Positions 43,567 through 55,985 are shown, numbered from the stretch's first letter. The stretch: DNA of 64,000 nucleotides from Eopsaltria australis (GCA_034509425.1 JAVTVJ010000513.1:744001-808000), one strand, 5' to 3'. The notes: a model not told the origin generated them from the letters alone. Numbers and translations: made by a program.

Positions 43567-44262
43567 TCACCTTGGCAACTTCTTCTTGCTGGAACTGATT
43601 ACCTTGGTCAAACTGGTCTGCGTAGTAGTCTGGATGGCAATAAGCACATTCATCAAAAGCCAATGGTCTCTTGCAGCCCCTCCCAAACCTGCCTCTCCCT
43701 GTTCCTCTGCCTCGGCCCCCTCCCCGGCACCTCCCCTTGAATTCCCTTGTAACACTGCCAAGAGCTGTCCCTGCTTTTTATTAATTTCCTTGTCCCTGTT
43801 ATTGTAAACTTTCCAAGCTACCTCCAGTAATTTGTCTAAATTTCTTAACTCTTCCCCTTCCAGTTTCTGTAACTTCTTCCTAATATCATCCTGTGATTGA
43901 CCGAGAAAGATAAAAGCCAGTTGAACTTTAGCTTGTTCTGTGTCTACCTGTAGGTCGGTGTACTTCCTGGCCGCCTCTTTGAGTCTCTCTAAAAATGCAG
44001 TGGGAGATTCCTCCTTCTCCTGCCTGATTTCATATAATTTAGTCCAATTCATAGTCTTAGGTATAGCATTTTGAACTCCTATTTGAATCCACTCTTGGTA
44101 TCTCCTTAGCTTCCTCATGTCAAGAGGGTTGTTAGGGTCCCACAATGGATCCTCAGAGGGAAAATTATTATCTAGAGTCCCCGTCACCAGTCGCTGATGG
44201 ATATCTTCCCTTGCCCGGTTCTTCGCTGCCCTAAACACCATCTCCTTCTCACTAGAGTCCAT
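43567..44262 (-). pseudogene. gag: gamma-type gag, capsid and nucleocapsid
   Basis: Capsid with the WDPNNPLDMRKLRRYQEW stretch and the major homology region (SPTAFLERLKEAARKY), then a charged linker. The single CCHC knuckle of gamma nucleocapsid lies around 43640-43670 in a different frame, so an indel precedes it. Confidence 0.85.
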
Positions 44263-44279
44263 TAAGGTATCTAATATTA

Positions 44280-45161
44280 CTATCTAATATCATCCCAGTC
44301 TGGGCTCTGAGTTTTCATAATCATTTTCACCACTCTAGCTACTTTGTCAGGGTTCTCTCTATAAGTCCCGGCTGACTGCTTCCATATTACTAGGTCACCC
44401 GGAGAGAACGGTATTCTTACAAAAACTGGCCCTTCCATCCCCACCCCTTGTCTTAAAGGAGCAATTACTGTTTTCTTCTGTTCATCTGCCTTTGACCGAC
44501 CCCTCCCCATCCTGGGCCAACCTGGGGCTAATCTGGAGTGTGTCTGGTGGGCTATCGGTCCATCCTAATCACTTTCACTACTATCAACTCCTTCTGCACC
44601 CTCTCCCCCGTTTCCCCGTACTGTAACTAAGCTTTGGTTAGTTCTGGGTAACAGCAATAGCGTGGTGTCCTGGTCAGGAGTGTGGGGAAGGGGAAGACTT
44701 TCTTGGGGTCCCGAAGGAGGCGTAGGTGGGAAAGGGGTCTCAGGGGTCGGTGGGAGAGGTGGGTATAGTGACGGGTATTGACGGACAGGTGGAGATGGGG
44801 AAGGGGGGTACCTGTGAACAGGAGGGGTAAGTGGGTTGGTGACAAAGGAAGGAGTAGCTGGGTTAGGTGAAATGGGAACAGATGAAGTAAAGCTTGGTCC
44901 CTTTGATGTTGCTGGAGCTACCAATAAGTCACCCTCCGTGTCATCTTTTCGAGTTAAACTTTCATTCACTGCCAAGTTTTCTATACAACATTTCCCCTGA
45001 ACACATGCCACACATTTATCATTGTTAGGTACTATAGTAACAGTTAAGCCTTCCTCCGCCAGCCATTCTGGTTCTTCCCGTAAATAGAAAAACAAATCAA
45101 CATAAGGCATTTCATCCAATTTTCCCTCTTGCTTACAAAACAACAATAAGTGAGAAATCAA
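44280..45161 (-). pseudogene. gag: gamma-type gag, matrix and p12-like region
   Basis: Matrix-like N-terminus, then a long proline-rich region with a YPPL late-domain-type motif. An in-frame TAG at 44565-44567 divides it from a second open segment (44280-44510) that leads toward capsid. A further frame change separates it from the capsid part. Confidence 0.75.
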
Positions 45162-45645
45162 ATCAAATCAAACTGCAAAGACCCGTTCTCCGGCCACCTT
45201 TTCCCATCACGCAAAGCATATTTCGGCCACTGAATGTTACGTTAATCAATAAGCTTATCCTTACATAATGCTGGACCAAAATGACCTTGTTTCCAATGTG
45301 CCAACAAACACCCCAAAGGAGAAGCACGCGATATGGGAGCATTGCCACCCAAAATCCCTTTTAGCTTCTCCATATTACTACAGAACCACCACTGCCAAAC
45401 GTGCAATGCTTTCGCAATTGACTTACGGACGGCGCCTAGGCATTTACCAGGAATTCCTTAGCCCAACCAAGCGTAGCTTTCGCTGTGTCTTACAGGCAGG
45501 CAACCAGACCAGAATTAAAGCACCTTACCTCTCCCGGGGACGTTGTGAACGGCGGAGGGCCACGGCGCTGATGGGCTCCCCGAGAATCCCTCGGTGCCGG
45601 CTGGAGCGTGATCAGGTCGCGGGGTCCTCAGCAGCGCTCACAGGG

Positions 45646-45663
45646 TCCCATCTGGGCTCGCCA
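45646..45663 (-). other. Primer binding site of the gamma-type element
   Basis: On the minus strand this reads TGGCGAGCCCAGATGGGA directly after the LTR. It best fits a tRNA-Arg 3' end with a one-base difference; the assignment is tentative. Confidence 0.55.
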
Positions 45664-45666
45664 AAA

Positions 45667-45906
45667 TGTTAGCGTAAGAAAACACATAATCACGGAATGA
45701 TTCTATGGGTGCTTTAAAAGAAGGGCCCTGGGAGCAGGGGTCTTTCGGACCCAAATCAAGCTCCACCATGGGTTCGAAAAATGGTTACATTTATACCATA
45801 ACTAGCTTATAATCATTAGTTAATCATTAATTCTACACCACTCTATCGAATACATTGTTTTCATTCAACCATAGGTTTCAGCCCCCCTCCCTGACTACCC
45901 CCCTTA
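45667..45906 (-). repeat. 5' LTR of the gamma-type element
   Basis: On the minus strand it starts TGTAAGGGGGG and ends CTAACA, with a TATA-like 'ggtataaatg' near 45790-45800. At about 240 bp it is short; if the start is further right (up to 46229) it would be about 560 bp. No second copy is present for comparison. Confidence 0.5.
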
Positions 45907-46229
45907 CATTTCTCAGGATTGTTACAAGTAAGTTATTATTCTTACTCCTACTTTCTACTCAATCATTTCATTAATCTTGCCAAGAGTGTTCATCATGGAG
46001 AAGCACACAGGTGCAGTTCCCATGGGTACTTTCCTAACAGAACAATACCTAAGGTCTACCTCCAGGCCTATCGTTCCCACAACCTAAATGACCACCAACC
46101 CCAAAATCACTTTAACCCCCACACTATCAAGTTTGATGGAGCTATCCCCTCATTCCCAGCGTCAAATAAACAACTACCTGCTCTACAGGCCTTATATTAT
46201 GGAGTACTGTTTTCTTGGCTAGGTTTCAG
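45907..46229. other. AT-rich sequence between LTR and satellite
   Basis: May be further LTR or retroviral sequence. No protein match. Its right edge at about 46230 is where the 190-bp satellite starts. Confidence 0.4.
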
Positions 46230-46650
46230 GCATCACTGTCCTGGCAGCTTTCATCTGGGAGAAGCCCTTGCATATAGGGAATTTTTTAAGAAAAGTACCA
46301 ATTTTGGCCATGGATGCCTGGGCAGGAGGGATGGTTCTTTTCCATAGGAAGGAAAGCACACAGCCCCAGTGTTTGAAGGCAGGTAAGAGATGGGTCTCAG
46401 GAAGCCACGGGCAGCCAGACTTGTTGGAAAAGGCAACTTTAGTCTAAGAGCAATCTCTGAGTATAGGGAATTTTGGGGGCAGAATCCCATTTTGGCCATG
46501 GATGCCAGGAGGACAATGAAAATTATTTTTCTTCTGTAGGAAAGCATGGAGCACCAGTGTTTCAGGGGCACATGAGAAGACACCCTCAGTGTGCCAAGGT
46601 CAGTTGAGCCAGTCAGGCCGAGCCAACCAGACCTGTTACCTGTTCCCTTG
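46230..46650 (+). repeat. ~190-bp satellite, forward monomers
   Basis: Two monomers plus a partial, closely like 26480-26150 in inverted orientation. Consistent with the right half of the repeat core after ERV insertion. Confidence 0.75.
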
Positions 46651-47460
46651 GATTCACAGGGCCCCGCAGTGACAAAATGGTAGTGTCATATTGGATCCTT
46701 GGTTCCACTGGGCCCTGCTGTGTCACACTGGCCCCTTGTTTCCATGAGGCCCTGCAGTGTCACAATGCTTTCCCCCTTGTCTCCATGGGGCCTTGCAGTG
46801 CCAAAATGGTTTCCTTGGTTCCATGGAGATGCACAGTGACACAATGACCCTGTGGTTCCATGAGGCTGCAGAGTGTCACAATGATCGCCATGATTCCGTA
46901 AGGTCCTGCAGTGTCACAATGCCCTCCTTGGTTCAATGGTGCCACACAGTGCCACAATTGCCCCTTGGCCTGACAAGACCCAATAGTGTCACAATGGCTT
47001 CTTGCTTCCATGGGGCTGCAAAGTGTCACAATGATCTCCATGGTTCCATAAGGCCCTGCAGTGTCACAATATACCATTTGTTCCATGAAGCCCCACACTG
47101 CCACAATGGACCCTTGGTTCCATGAGGCCTTGCTGTGTCACAATGGACTTCTCCTTCCATTAGTTTTCACACTGTCAGCATCTCCATGGATCCTTGGATC
47201 TGACAATGGCCTTCTTGGCTCCACAAAGCCTTGCTGTGTCAGAATGGCCCCTTGGTTCCATGAGATTCCACAGTGTCACCACAGATCCTTTGTTCCATGA
47301 GGTTCTCTAGCATAGCATGGTCACCTTGACTCCATGAAGTTCCACAGTGTCACAATGGCCCCTTGGTTCCATGAGGTTCCACAGTGCCACCATGGTGTCC
47401 CTGGTTCCATGAGGTTCCACTGCATCACAATGGACCCTTTGTTCCATTGATGTCCTGAGT
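46651..47460 (-). repeat. 38-bp minisatellite, inverted
   Basis: About twenty inverted units. Mirror of the array at 39246-40789 across the palindrome centre. Confidence 0.85.
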
Positions 47461-48130
47461 CCTGAGCAGCAGCCTGAGACAGAGCTGACTGACAAGAAGA
47501 ATTCCGGGCACTGTGTCATGAACACCACCAGTATTATTTAGCTAAATGTATCATTTTAAGAAACTTTCCCAACTGACATGAATAGAGGTCTGTTTGTAGG
47601 GTATTTTAGGAGAAATCATCCCAGCCAAGGTCTGTGCCCTGGCCAAGCCCTCGTCCCTGCTGGTCGGGACATGTTCCATCAGATGCAGGAGTTTCTGTGC
47701 TAAAAATATAATCAAGTCACTTTCTCTTGTTGATTTGGGCCTATAAAACCTGGACCACTTTCGGGGTGAATTTGGAGTCCTCACCTACAGGTGGATGCAC
47801 TGCGTAGGATTTTCCCAATTGCTGGGAAGGGTTCTCCAGATCCTTGCTGTGAAAGGGGGCTCCCGAGGGTCTGCAGACTCTGGATGATGGTAAAGCTTTG
47901 GTACAATTGATGATGTATCTTTCTCAATCACTATCCTTTCTCTTGAACATTAATTATTAACGGCAATACGTTGCTTATTTTTTCTTGTTGCTAAAGCAAA
48001 GCGCATAGATTTATTGAATGTATCATTTTACCTTTGCTTTCCCTTTATATTCATACTAAAATAAGACTATTCTTTCCATTGGTGTTTGTATTCCTTAAAC
48101 CACTTCTGTCAATGAGCAAAACAAGAAGTG
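47461..48130 (+). mobile_element. LTR-like AT-rich element, unclassified
   Basis: Sits between the minisatellite and inverted module D and is absent from the other D edges. It has a TATA-type sequence ('ggcctataaaacctgg', near 47740) followed by a likely transcribed region, but I find no polyadenylation signal or target duplication. Confidence 0.4.
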
Positions 48131-50375
48131 AGCAAGGTGGGGCAGCCAGGGCATGAGGACAGCCTGCAGGGACAGAGGCGCAGGGCAGGGACACCGTAGG
48201 ACAGCCTGGGCTGCAGAGGCCACAGGCATGGGCAGCAGCTGCAAGGCCCTGCCAGAGGCAACTCCTGCAGCACTTTGGCCATGGCTGCTGGCCCTGGGCG
48301 TGACAAATGAGGAGGAGACAAGTGAGCCTTGCTGTGCTGGGGCCTCATTGCCTCCTTGGACCTGCTCAGCAGCCTGGCAGGGGCCGCCCCATGGTGCTGC
48401 CCTTGCCATTGCACATGCCCACATGGCAGTGGCCCGGGAAGAGGCCTGAGCAATGAGGGAGGGACAGGATGTGCCTTGCCAGGGGCTGGGGCTCAGGCCT
48501 TGGCCCTTTGCATTGCTGAAACACATCCAGCTTTGCTCAGCATCACAGACACCTTTGCCTTGTTTGTCCCCAGCTGTCATCACTGCCTCCAGTGTTCTGC
48601 TTGAACTGGAACCTGGGGACACTTTCTCAGTCGTGTCCCTCAGTGGGGCCCATTAAATCCTCAAGAAACTTCAGTGTCGCAATTTAACTTCTAGTTCTGG
48701 AGAATTTTTCCCAACACTATCTCAGGGACTAATACCAATGTAAACAACACCAAAGCCCCGAGAGGGGCATTAAAGTCCTTGTGCTGTGTCTGTGCTCCTG
48801 AGCTGGGCAGGGCTCCTGGCACAGAGGCAGCTCCTGGCAAGGGCAGCACTGCAGAGAGACAGCTCTGGCCAGGAGCAGCTCCTGTGCACAGCCCAGCAGG
48901 GCTGGGGCACTGCCTGCAGCCACCCCGGGCACAGCACAGAGGCACAGAGAGCTTCAATCAGTCAGGGCTGGAAGATGCTGAGAAGTGCCTGGGGGAGAAT
49001 CATTGCCAGCCCTTGACACAGGAAGCCTCTGGCTGCAGGACAAGGCAGCTGCAGCTCCTGGAGTGATCTCCTAAAGCTGCAACATCCCAATGACTACAGA
49101 TCCTGTGAGTGCGTTCTCTGATTCTCTCTTGTGTAGAGCAGCCAGGGGTGCCCAGGGCTGTCCTGCAGAGCAGGGTCCTGCAGCCCAGGGCGCTGTGCTG
49201 GGCCAGGGACTCTGCTGCCTGCCAGGGGCAGCTCTCAGCCAGCCCGGGGAGCTGCTGCCAGTGCTGGGGGAGAAGATCTGGGTGGATGGAAACAGCTGGT
49301 GAGGCTTGGAAGTGTTCTTCTTGTGTGGTGGGTGTGATGCATTGTTCAGGACTGTTCCTGGCATGATGTTTAACGCCAGGATATTTGTAAACAGATGGTG
49401 CATGAAAACAGCAAGGCAGGGACCACATAAACAAGGGAAATCCTCCTTTTCAAATCTATTGCTCTGGGTTGCCTGTATGGGAAATTGCACACAGATATTA
49501 ATCTCTCACTTCAGGTTGAGAAAAATCCAAAACATTTTCTCTGAGCTCTGAATAAACCAGGCAGTGTCAGCAATCAGCACAGGGTCCCTTACAGGCAGCA
49601 TCAGTGTTGCTTTTCCAGCCTCCTCAGGGTTGCTCTGACTTTGCCATCAGAGCCTGCAGAGCCAGAGCTGCCCCTGGGCAGTGCCCTGTGCTGGGAGGGC
49701 TCTGCAGGGCAGAGCTGAGCCCCCAGGGCTGGGCTGGGCTCTGGCAGCACTGGCAGGGCCCAGCCCTGGGCACAGGGGAGCAGCTGCTGGCAGGGACAGC
49801 TCCAGGCAGCAGAGCCCTGGGCAGGCAGTGGGGGGAAAGTGCCACCAAACTGTGCTGGGATATTTAAAGTCCCCTGAAAACCAAATTATTCCATGATTGC
49901 TTTTTTACAGATTTGCATGCCAAGACAGAGCAAATGTCCAACAGCAGCTCCATCAGCCACTTCTATTGATTACTGCCTGTTTGGTATTTGTCTGTTTTAT
50001 GTTCATCGTTTTCTCCTATGTGCAGATCTTCAGGGCTGTGCTGAGGATCCCCTCTGAGCAGGGACGGCACAAAGCCTTTTCCACGTGCCTCCCTCACCTG
50101 GCCGTGGTCTCCCTGTTTGTCAGCACTGACATTTTTGCCTATGTAAAGCCCCCCTCCATCTCTTCCCCATCCCTGGATCTTGTGGTGTCAGTTCTGTACT
50201 CAGTGATGCCTCCAGCCGTGAACCCCCTCATCTACAGCCTGAGGAACCAGGAGCTCAAGGATGCCCTCAGGAAAGCCATGACTGGATGCTTTACAGACGT
50301 TAAAATCTTTCTATTTTGCTCTGCAGAGCAGTCATGGTATAACACATTACATGCTCGGCCTGCCTTCTAAAGCTT
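48131..50375 (+). repeat. Duplicated module D, copy 3 (inverted)
   Basis: Reverse-complement counterpart of the other D blocks, including the predicted splice donor (GT at 49105-49106) and acceptor (AG at 49909-49910). Confidence 0.8.
49934..50370 (+). pseudogene. Olfactory receptor with large internal deletion
   Basis: Starts with the conserved MSNSSSISHF (from 49934), then jumps directly into TM5 (near 49965) and continues through TM6, TM7 (NPLIYSLRNQELK) and a tail. TM1 to EL2, more than 500 bases, are missing, and the two parts are in different frames. The 5' splice acceptor is intact. The tail runs longer than in the intact genes. Confidence 0.9.
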
Positions 50376-51280
50376 TTATATTCGGAGAAGTGGGGGGACA
50401 GGGCTTTCTGCTTTTCCCTTGTGATAATGTTCACACTAATACTTTAGTCTTCATGCCATATTGAATTCACTGTCTACCTCTCTAACTTGACCCACTGACT
50501 GTGTAAATGAGGAATTATGCCCTGTGTGTGTTTAAATAATGCAAATGTTCATGCAGGAATTTATTTGTCAAAATTCCTTTGTTACATTTCTTTCAGCTGC
50601 AGGGGCAGTGCCTGTTTCCATAGGAAGAGAGAAAAAGAATCCCTGCCCAGCAGCTCTGCCAGGGAGCAGCTGCACTTGGTCTTTTCAGAGCTGCACTCTT
50701 TCTACTTTTACCCATTCCTTTAATGTCCCTGTCCAAGGCCTGAGTGCTCTGGCAGCTCAACCACTGTCCTGTAGTGTCCATGCAGTGACCACAGGCAGGG
50801 ACAGGCCATGGGCACTGCTGGGACACAGCTGGGCTCCATTATTGGGTTCACATCAGACAGAGGGATCTCCCTGGGCAGTGCCCATGGCTTAGGTCTTCTT
50901 TCAAACTTAGTCTGAAGAACAAGCTCAAGGAATAAACTTCCCTTGCTGTGCTCCTTTGTCCCTGGAGTCAGTGCAGGGAGATCAGGGTCCCACTGTGGTA
51001 CCTCAGGCACTGAGGGCTGGCTCAGGTGTTGTGTGTTAGTGGCCCATGGCCTTGGAGATGACAAATGATCTCCAGGTCACCTGCCTGGGGCTCTGCAGCT
51101 CCTGATGGCTCTGCTGGCAGGTGAGCACTTTTCTGTAGGCAATCAGAGCCTGCCAGGAGAGCACAGAGGATCTGCAGGGACAGCCCATCCCATCCAGTCA
51201 GCAGTGAATGGAGCCCTGGAGCAGAATCCTGCCCAGGGTGGGGTCACCCAGAGATAAAGGACTGAATCTCTCTGTGAACT
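50376..51280. other. Intergenic sequence
   Basis: Partly similar, in inverted orientation, to 35240-35500. No gene recognised. Confidence 0.4.
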
Positions 51281-51687
51281 TGTTACCAAACATTGGTAAA
51301 ATTAAACTCCTTAACACTAATGTAGCATTAAGAAGCAGCATTCTTTATTTGGTCAGGTGCACAAGGGGGTATCTCCTCTGAAGTGCCATGAATGCTAAGT
51401 ACAGGAAAGCTCCTGTTTATAAACTGTATTTTACAGACATGCTCATTGATTCTTCTGGAATAAACATCTATATGATAATAATTTCCTTGTAATCATTAAC
51501 ATATGTTCTCTCTCCTTTGTGCATGTATTCATCTGTCCCAGAGGTCTCTTTGGTGGTCCCTGGTGGTAGGTGACCCCAAAGTCAGACCTGACTGTCCAAT
51601 GAACTTGTACTGCTTTCAAATGAGGAGAGAATTGGGCATAACAGGGCTGGTTACTGTCCCATTTTTCTTCTTGGTCAATGTTTAACA
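51281..51687 (-). mobile_element. Solo LTR, minus orientation
   Basis: On the minus strand it begins TGTTAAACA and ends GGTAACA, so the termini form a short inverted repeat. It contains 'gtttataaaca' (TATA-like) and AATAAAG near 51337-51343. The LTR at 55260-55677 is a relative. No target duplication seen. Confidence 0.65.
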
Positions 51688-51802
51688 TGATCTGACAGAA
51701 CAAGCACTGAGTGGTTTCATAGGCCCTGGGGTTTTTGAAGAGTGAGCATTACATTAACCCAGCAGGTGCCAACAGTTCCTCATCTGGCAACAAACTGGCA
51801 AA

Positions 51803-53542
51803 GGAGAGCTCTGCAGGGCCAGGGGACACAGCAGGGACAGGGACAGGAGTGTGGGCAGTGAGTGGTGTGAGGCTCAGGGAAGTTGCCCAGGAGGATGCAG
51901 GGCAGCCCCAAGGCCATGTGGCAGCCCTGGAAGAAGGCAGGCACCTGTGAGCAGCCTCCATGGGCACAGCAGAGCCTGTGTGGCAGGGGCTGAGTGCAGG
52001 CAGCAGCAGCAGCTGCCTCTGTGTCCCAGCTGCAGCAGCAGAGCCCAGCAGAGGCAGCCCAGGGCCGCGGGCAGCAGAGCCCCCGTGCTCTGCAGAGCAG
52101 CACCCCCAGCTCGGGGGCTGTGGGGAGCAGCCCAGGGGCTGCAGCAATGGCTGCTCAGGCCAGCACAGACGTGTTCCCCTGGCCAAGGCTCTGTGGGCAG
52201 CTGGCAAGTGGCAGGAGCAGAGCAGGAGCCCGTGGCTGTGCACAGGAGCCCTGGCAAGAGGCTGCCCTGGCCCTGGGCCAGCAGGAGCTGCCTGAGGAGC
52301 TGCGGGGCCAACTCTCTGCTGCTGTGCTGGGCAGCGGGGCTGGCCCTGGGGCTGCACCAGCTGCCCGAGCTGAGCATCTCCTGAGCATTGCAGACACACA
52401 GTGGCTGTCCCTGAGCTCCAGTGCCTCCAGTTCCTGCTGCAGGGCCACACAGCACTGGGCTGCTCTGCGCGGCTGCACATGGGACATGGATTTCAGTGCT
52501 GCGAGAGGCACAGAAGGAGCAGATCCAAGCAAGGCTGTGCCTGGGACAGGTTGGGGGCCATGGGAGCTTGAGCAGGGTGTGGGAAGAAGGCAGGAGTTGG
52601 GAATCCCACAGGAATTGGCCATTCCTCAGCCAAACACAGCTTTTTGTTTGCAGCAACAGCGAGGGAGGACAGAGGGACATCAGGAAAGCTTTGGGAGCTC
52701 CCAGGGTCAGAGGGAGGTGGGGAAATGGGGCACTGGGGAAAGTCTGCAAGGGAAGCAGCACAGGCCCAGGCCAGGCTAGGAGAGCTGCAGTGGGGGTGAG
52801 CAAAGGCCTTGGGGGGGCTGGGAGCACCCCCTGCCAACAGCAATGAGATTTGTGTCCCCTGGCTGTGGCTGCTGTCCCTGGCACTGAGGCCCATGAGGAG
52901 ACACCAGTTCCTGGCAGCCCCAGGGCTTGTGGCCTCCTCCCGCAGCCCCCAGAGCTTTGCAGGGCTCCTGCTGCTCTCCTGCCCTCACCATCCCACAGCC
53001 CACATCCCCCTGCTCCGGGACAGCCACCAGCATCCTGTGAGGCCCCCGATGCCCATTCCCAGGGGATGGGCTCAGGGCTTGGCTGTGCTGCTGGGCCAAG
53101 CCCAGGCAGGGCTTTCACAGCCCCATTCCAGAGTCCATTTCCCAGCTGGAGCCCGTGCTGCCTCTGAGTTCCTGCTTGCCCAGCCCCAGGGACGCTCTCC
53201 TTGTCTGCTCATTGCCCCCACGGTCTCTGGGCAGGGATGGCCTCAGTGGGGGCTGCTGACATCCTCAGACACTTGGAGGATGCTGCTGAATTTTCCCTCT
53301 CCAGAGGCTTCTTCAGCCTTCAGCTCTTCACTTCAGGAATTCAGTGCCTGAGGGCTCATTAACATTTCACAACACCCTAACAAGCCAAGACTCTGGGAAT
53401 CATTGAGGTCTTCAATTCTTTTGGGGTTTATTAGACAGATTCCAGAAGTGTGTTCAAAGTGAATCTATTACAGTGAAAAAAGAATGAGAGAAGATCTTTT
53501 TCCCCTGGTATTCTTTTCCCGTTTATAGATTGATATCAGCAA
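51803..53542 (+). repeat. Duplicated module B, copy 3
   Basis: Cleanest copy: it retains the empty sites for both the solo LTR (52702-52707) and the provirus (53537-53542). Confidence 0.88.
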
Positions 53543-54715
53543 TCTCCAATTGATATTGATCCTGAATCCCTCCTAATGCAGTCTGAATAGATACGAAAAT
53601 CAAGACCCTTCATGGCTGACAATCAATCACATTTTGTCCCTACCCCCTCCCCACCATTTCCCTCATCCAACCCCTGGCACTCAGAGCAGCCTTGTGCAAA
53701 TCTGAGCTTCCTCCACTCCAGGCTGTGCCTGCAGCTTTCAGCTCCTTGGCACCAACTCCCACCTGCTTTCCTTGCAGAAGGAGCTGCCCGAGACACACAG
53801 GGATGTTCATTTATTGTCAGCAAACAAAACCAAGGCAAGGCTCAGCTCCATAAAAAGCACAAGTCCAGCCCAAGGAGTGCTGGGGAATGGAGTCACATCC
53901 AGGGCTGTCCCCAGGGCTCAGGATTGGGGCCAGCTCAGTTCAATCTCTTTATTGCTGATGTGGACGAGGCCATCAAGGGCACCCTCAGTCAGTTGCCAGG
54001 TGAGCCCAAGCTGGATGGGAGTGTGGCTGTGCTGGAGGGCAGGAAGCTCTGCAGAGGGATCTGCACAGGCTGGAGCAGCCATGGGCCCAGGACAATTGGA
54101 TGAGCTTCACCAAGGCCAAGGGCCGGCTCCTGCCCTGGGCTCACAACCACCCCAAATCCCTGGCCGTGCCCTGCCCCTGATCCCCACAGCCTCATCAGCT
54201 TTGTGTCCTCGGGTCAGGAAAAGGTGAGACTCAAAGTCACAGAAAGTTTCTCATGATGGCCAACATAAAAATGTAAACATGATAAAATTTAATAAACATT
54301 GAAACTTCTCTCAGCAATTTGAGACCTCCCAGCAGCATCTGACATTTCCACCATCCTCAAGGGATTTCTGTACAAAGCCAATTTTAGACAAAGATGATTC
54401 TGTGAGAGATACAAACACAATTAAGGTGGGATATCGGGGATGCTCTGCCTGGAGTTGGGGGAAAACAGCTCTAACATTGCTCTATTTGGAAAGGTGTCAA
54501 TGGTGGATGGAGAAGGGGGGGTATCACGTGGCTTTTCGTGATGAGGAAATGCTGAAACCAGCCTGACTCATTTTATCTCCTCCTGTCCTGGCTGGGATGA
54601 GGAGACCCTCAGCCTTCCCTGCTCCAGGCTGGACAAGCCCAGCTCCCTCAGCCTCTCCTCACAGCCAAAGGGCTCCAGCCCCACCTTGGAGGCCCTTCCC
54701 TAACCCTGCTCCAGC
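53537..54715 (+). repeat. Duplicated module C, copy 3
   Basis: Follows module B without interruption, the ancestral arrangement. Contains a CR1 remnant (53880-54175, +) and an antisense CR1 3' fragment (54590-54715). Confidence 0.82.
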
Positions 54716-54984
54716 TGCCAGACATCTTTCCTGCCCTGGGGAACCCAAACCAGGCCCCAGTGACCTGGACAATCCACGTCCTTGATGTCCTGGTCACACA
54801 GCCCTGGCCCCTTGTCCCTGTGTCAGGCTCTGGGGTGGATCTTGTGGAACATCCTTTGGTGGAGGCTGTGGCTCCAGGTGGGCCGGGGGGATCCCGGGGG
54901 ACAGGGGACCCCACTGGGCATGGACAGCATTGGACTTGTCTGGGGAAACTGTGAGGGGGAGCTGGGGCAGAGTGACCAACCCAG
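54716..54984. other. Spacer resembling 4020-4110 in inverted orientation
   Basis: The first part matches 4020-4110 on the opposite strand; the rest is unassigned. Confidence 0.45.
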
Positions 54985-55215
54985 TGACCTCACACAGGCC
55001 TGCTGGGATGTCACACAGCTCCACTGTAATGTCACACAGCCCCCTGTGATGTCACAGCCTGCTCTGTGATGTCATAGTCTGCTCTATGATTTCAGAGCTT
55101 TGCCCTGTGATGTCACAGCCAGCTCTGTGATGTCACAGATATGGCCTATGATGTCATAGCTTATCAATGACATCACATCACCCACTCTGTGATGTCACAC
55201 CCACTCAGTGACCTC
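54985..55215 (+). repeat. Short tandem repeat of TGTGATGTCACA-type units
   Basis: About ten units of 20-30 bp, each with TGATGTCA or a close variant, many palindromic as tgtgatgtcaca. The core is one base from the cAMP-response element. Function is unknown; it may be only a degenerate minisatellite. Confidence 0.7.
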
Positions 55216-55259
55216 TTGTTACCAGATGATAAATTGCCTACACCTGCTGAGCTCACACA

Positions 55260-55677
55260 ATGCTTGTTCTCCAAAACCACTGGCCCATGGAAAGCACACA
55301 ATGCCCATTGTGTGAGAAGGGGAACTGGAAGTTCAGCAGCCTCAGTGTCCTGCCAGCTCAGCCAGGCCCACTGGAACATTGGGGTCCACGACCACCAGGG
55401 ACCACCAGAGAGACCCCCAGGGCAGAAGAACACGTGTGTAAAGGGGAGGGGAAATATGTTAATGATTGTGGGGAAATGATTCTCATATGTATGTTTAGTG
55501 CAGGACAATCAATGAATATGTGTGCAAAATACAGAATATAAACAGAAACTCTCCTGTTCTCAGCATGCACAGCTTTGGGAGGAGCCATCCCCTGTGCATC
55601 TGGCCGAATAAAGAATGCTGCTTCTTAATGCTGCATTGGTGTTAAGGAGTTTTTATTTTACTGAAGTTTTGGTGACA
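55260..55677 (+). mobile_element. Solo LTR, plus orientation
   Basis: Ends GGTGACA at 55677. It contains 'gaatataaacag' (TATA-like, near 55536) and AATAAAG near 55606. The segment from 'gaccaccagggaccacca' to the end matches the minus-strand LTR at 51281. The 5' limit is approximate. Confidence 0.6.
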
Positions 55678-55985
55678 CTCCCACTGCCAAGGAAAGCTCT
55701 GTCTCCTGCTGTTCCCAAACAGAGAAGGGCTGGTGGGAGATGTGGGGGTTGGAGGCTGCCTGGGGTACAGTGACTGTGAAATGATCAAGTTTTCAATATT
55801 CTGTGAAAGAAGGAGCGGCATCAACAAAACTTCTGCACTGGAATTACGGAGGGCAGACTTTGGCCTATTCAGGATACAGATTTGGGGAGTACATGGGAAA
55901 TAGCCCTTAAAAAGAAAGGGGTCCAGGAAGGACGGACAGACTTCAAGAAAGAAATCTTGTAGGTGCAGGAGCAGCCTGTCCCTGT
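55678..55985. other. Intergenic sequence
   Basis: No feature recognised; could be upstream CR1 sequence too decayed to identify. Confidence 0.35.

Larger units (their letters stand above)
41374..45906 (-). mobile_element. Decayed gamma-type endogenous retrovirus, truncated
   Basis: Minus-strand LTR, primer site, leader, gag, pro and pol up to RNase H. Integrase, env and the 3' LTR are missing. The copy has several stops and frame changes, so it is much older than the provirus at 9463. It lies in the middle of the large palindrome. Confidence 0.85.
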
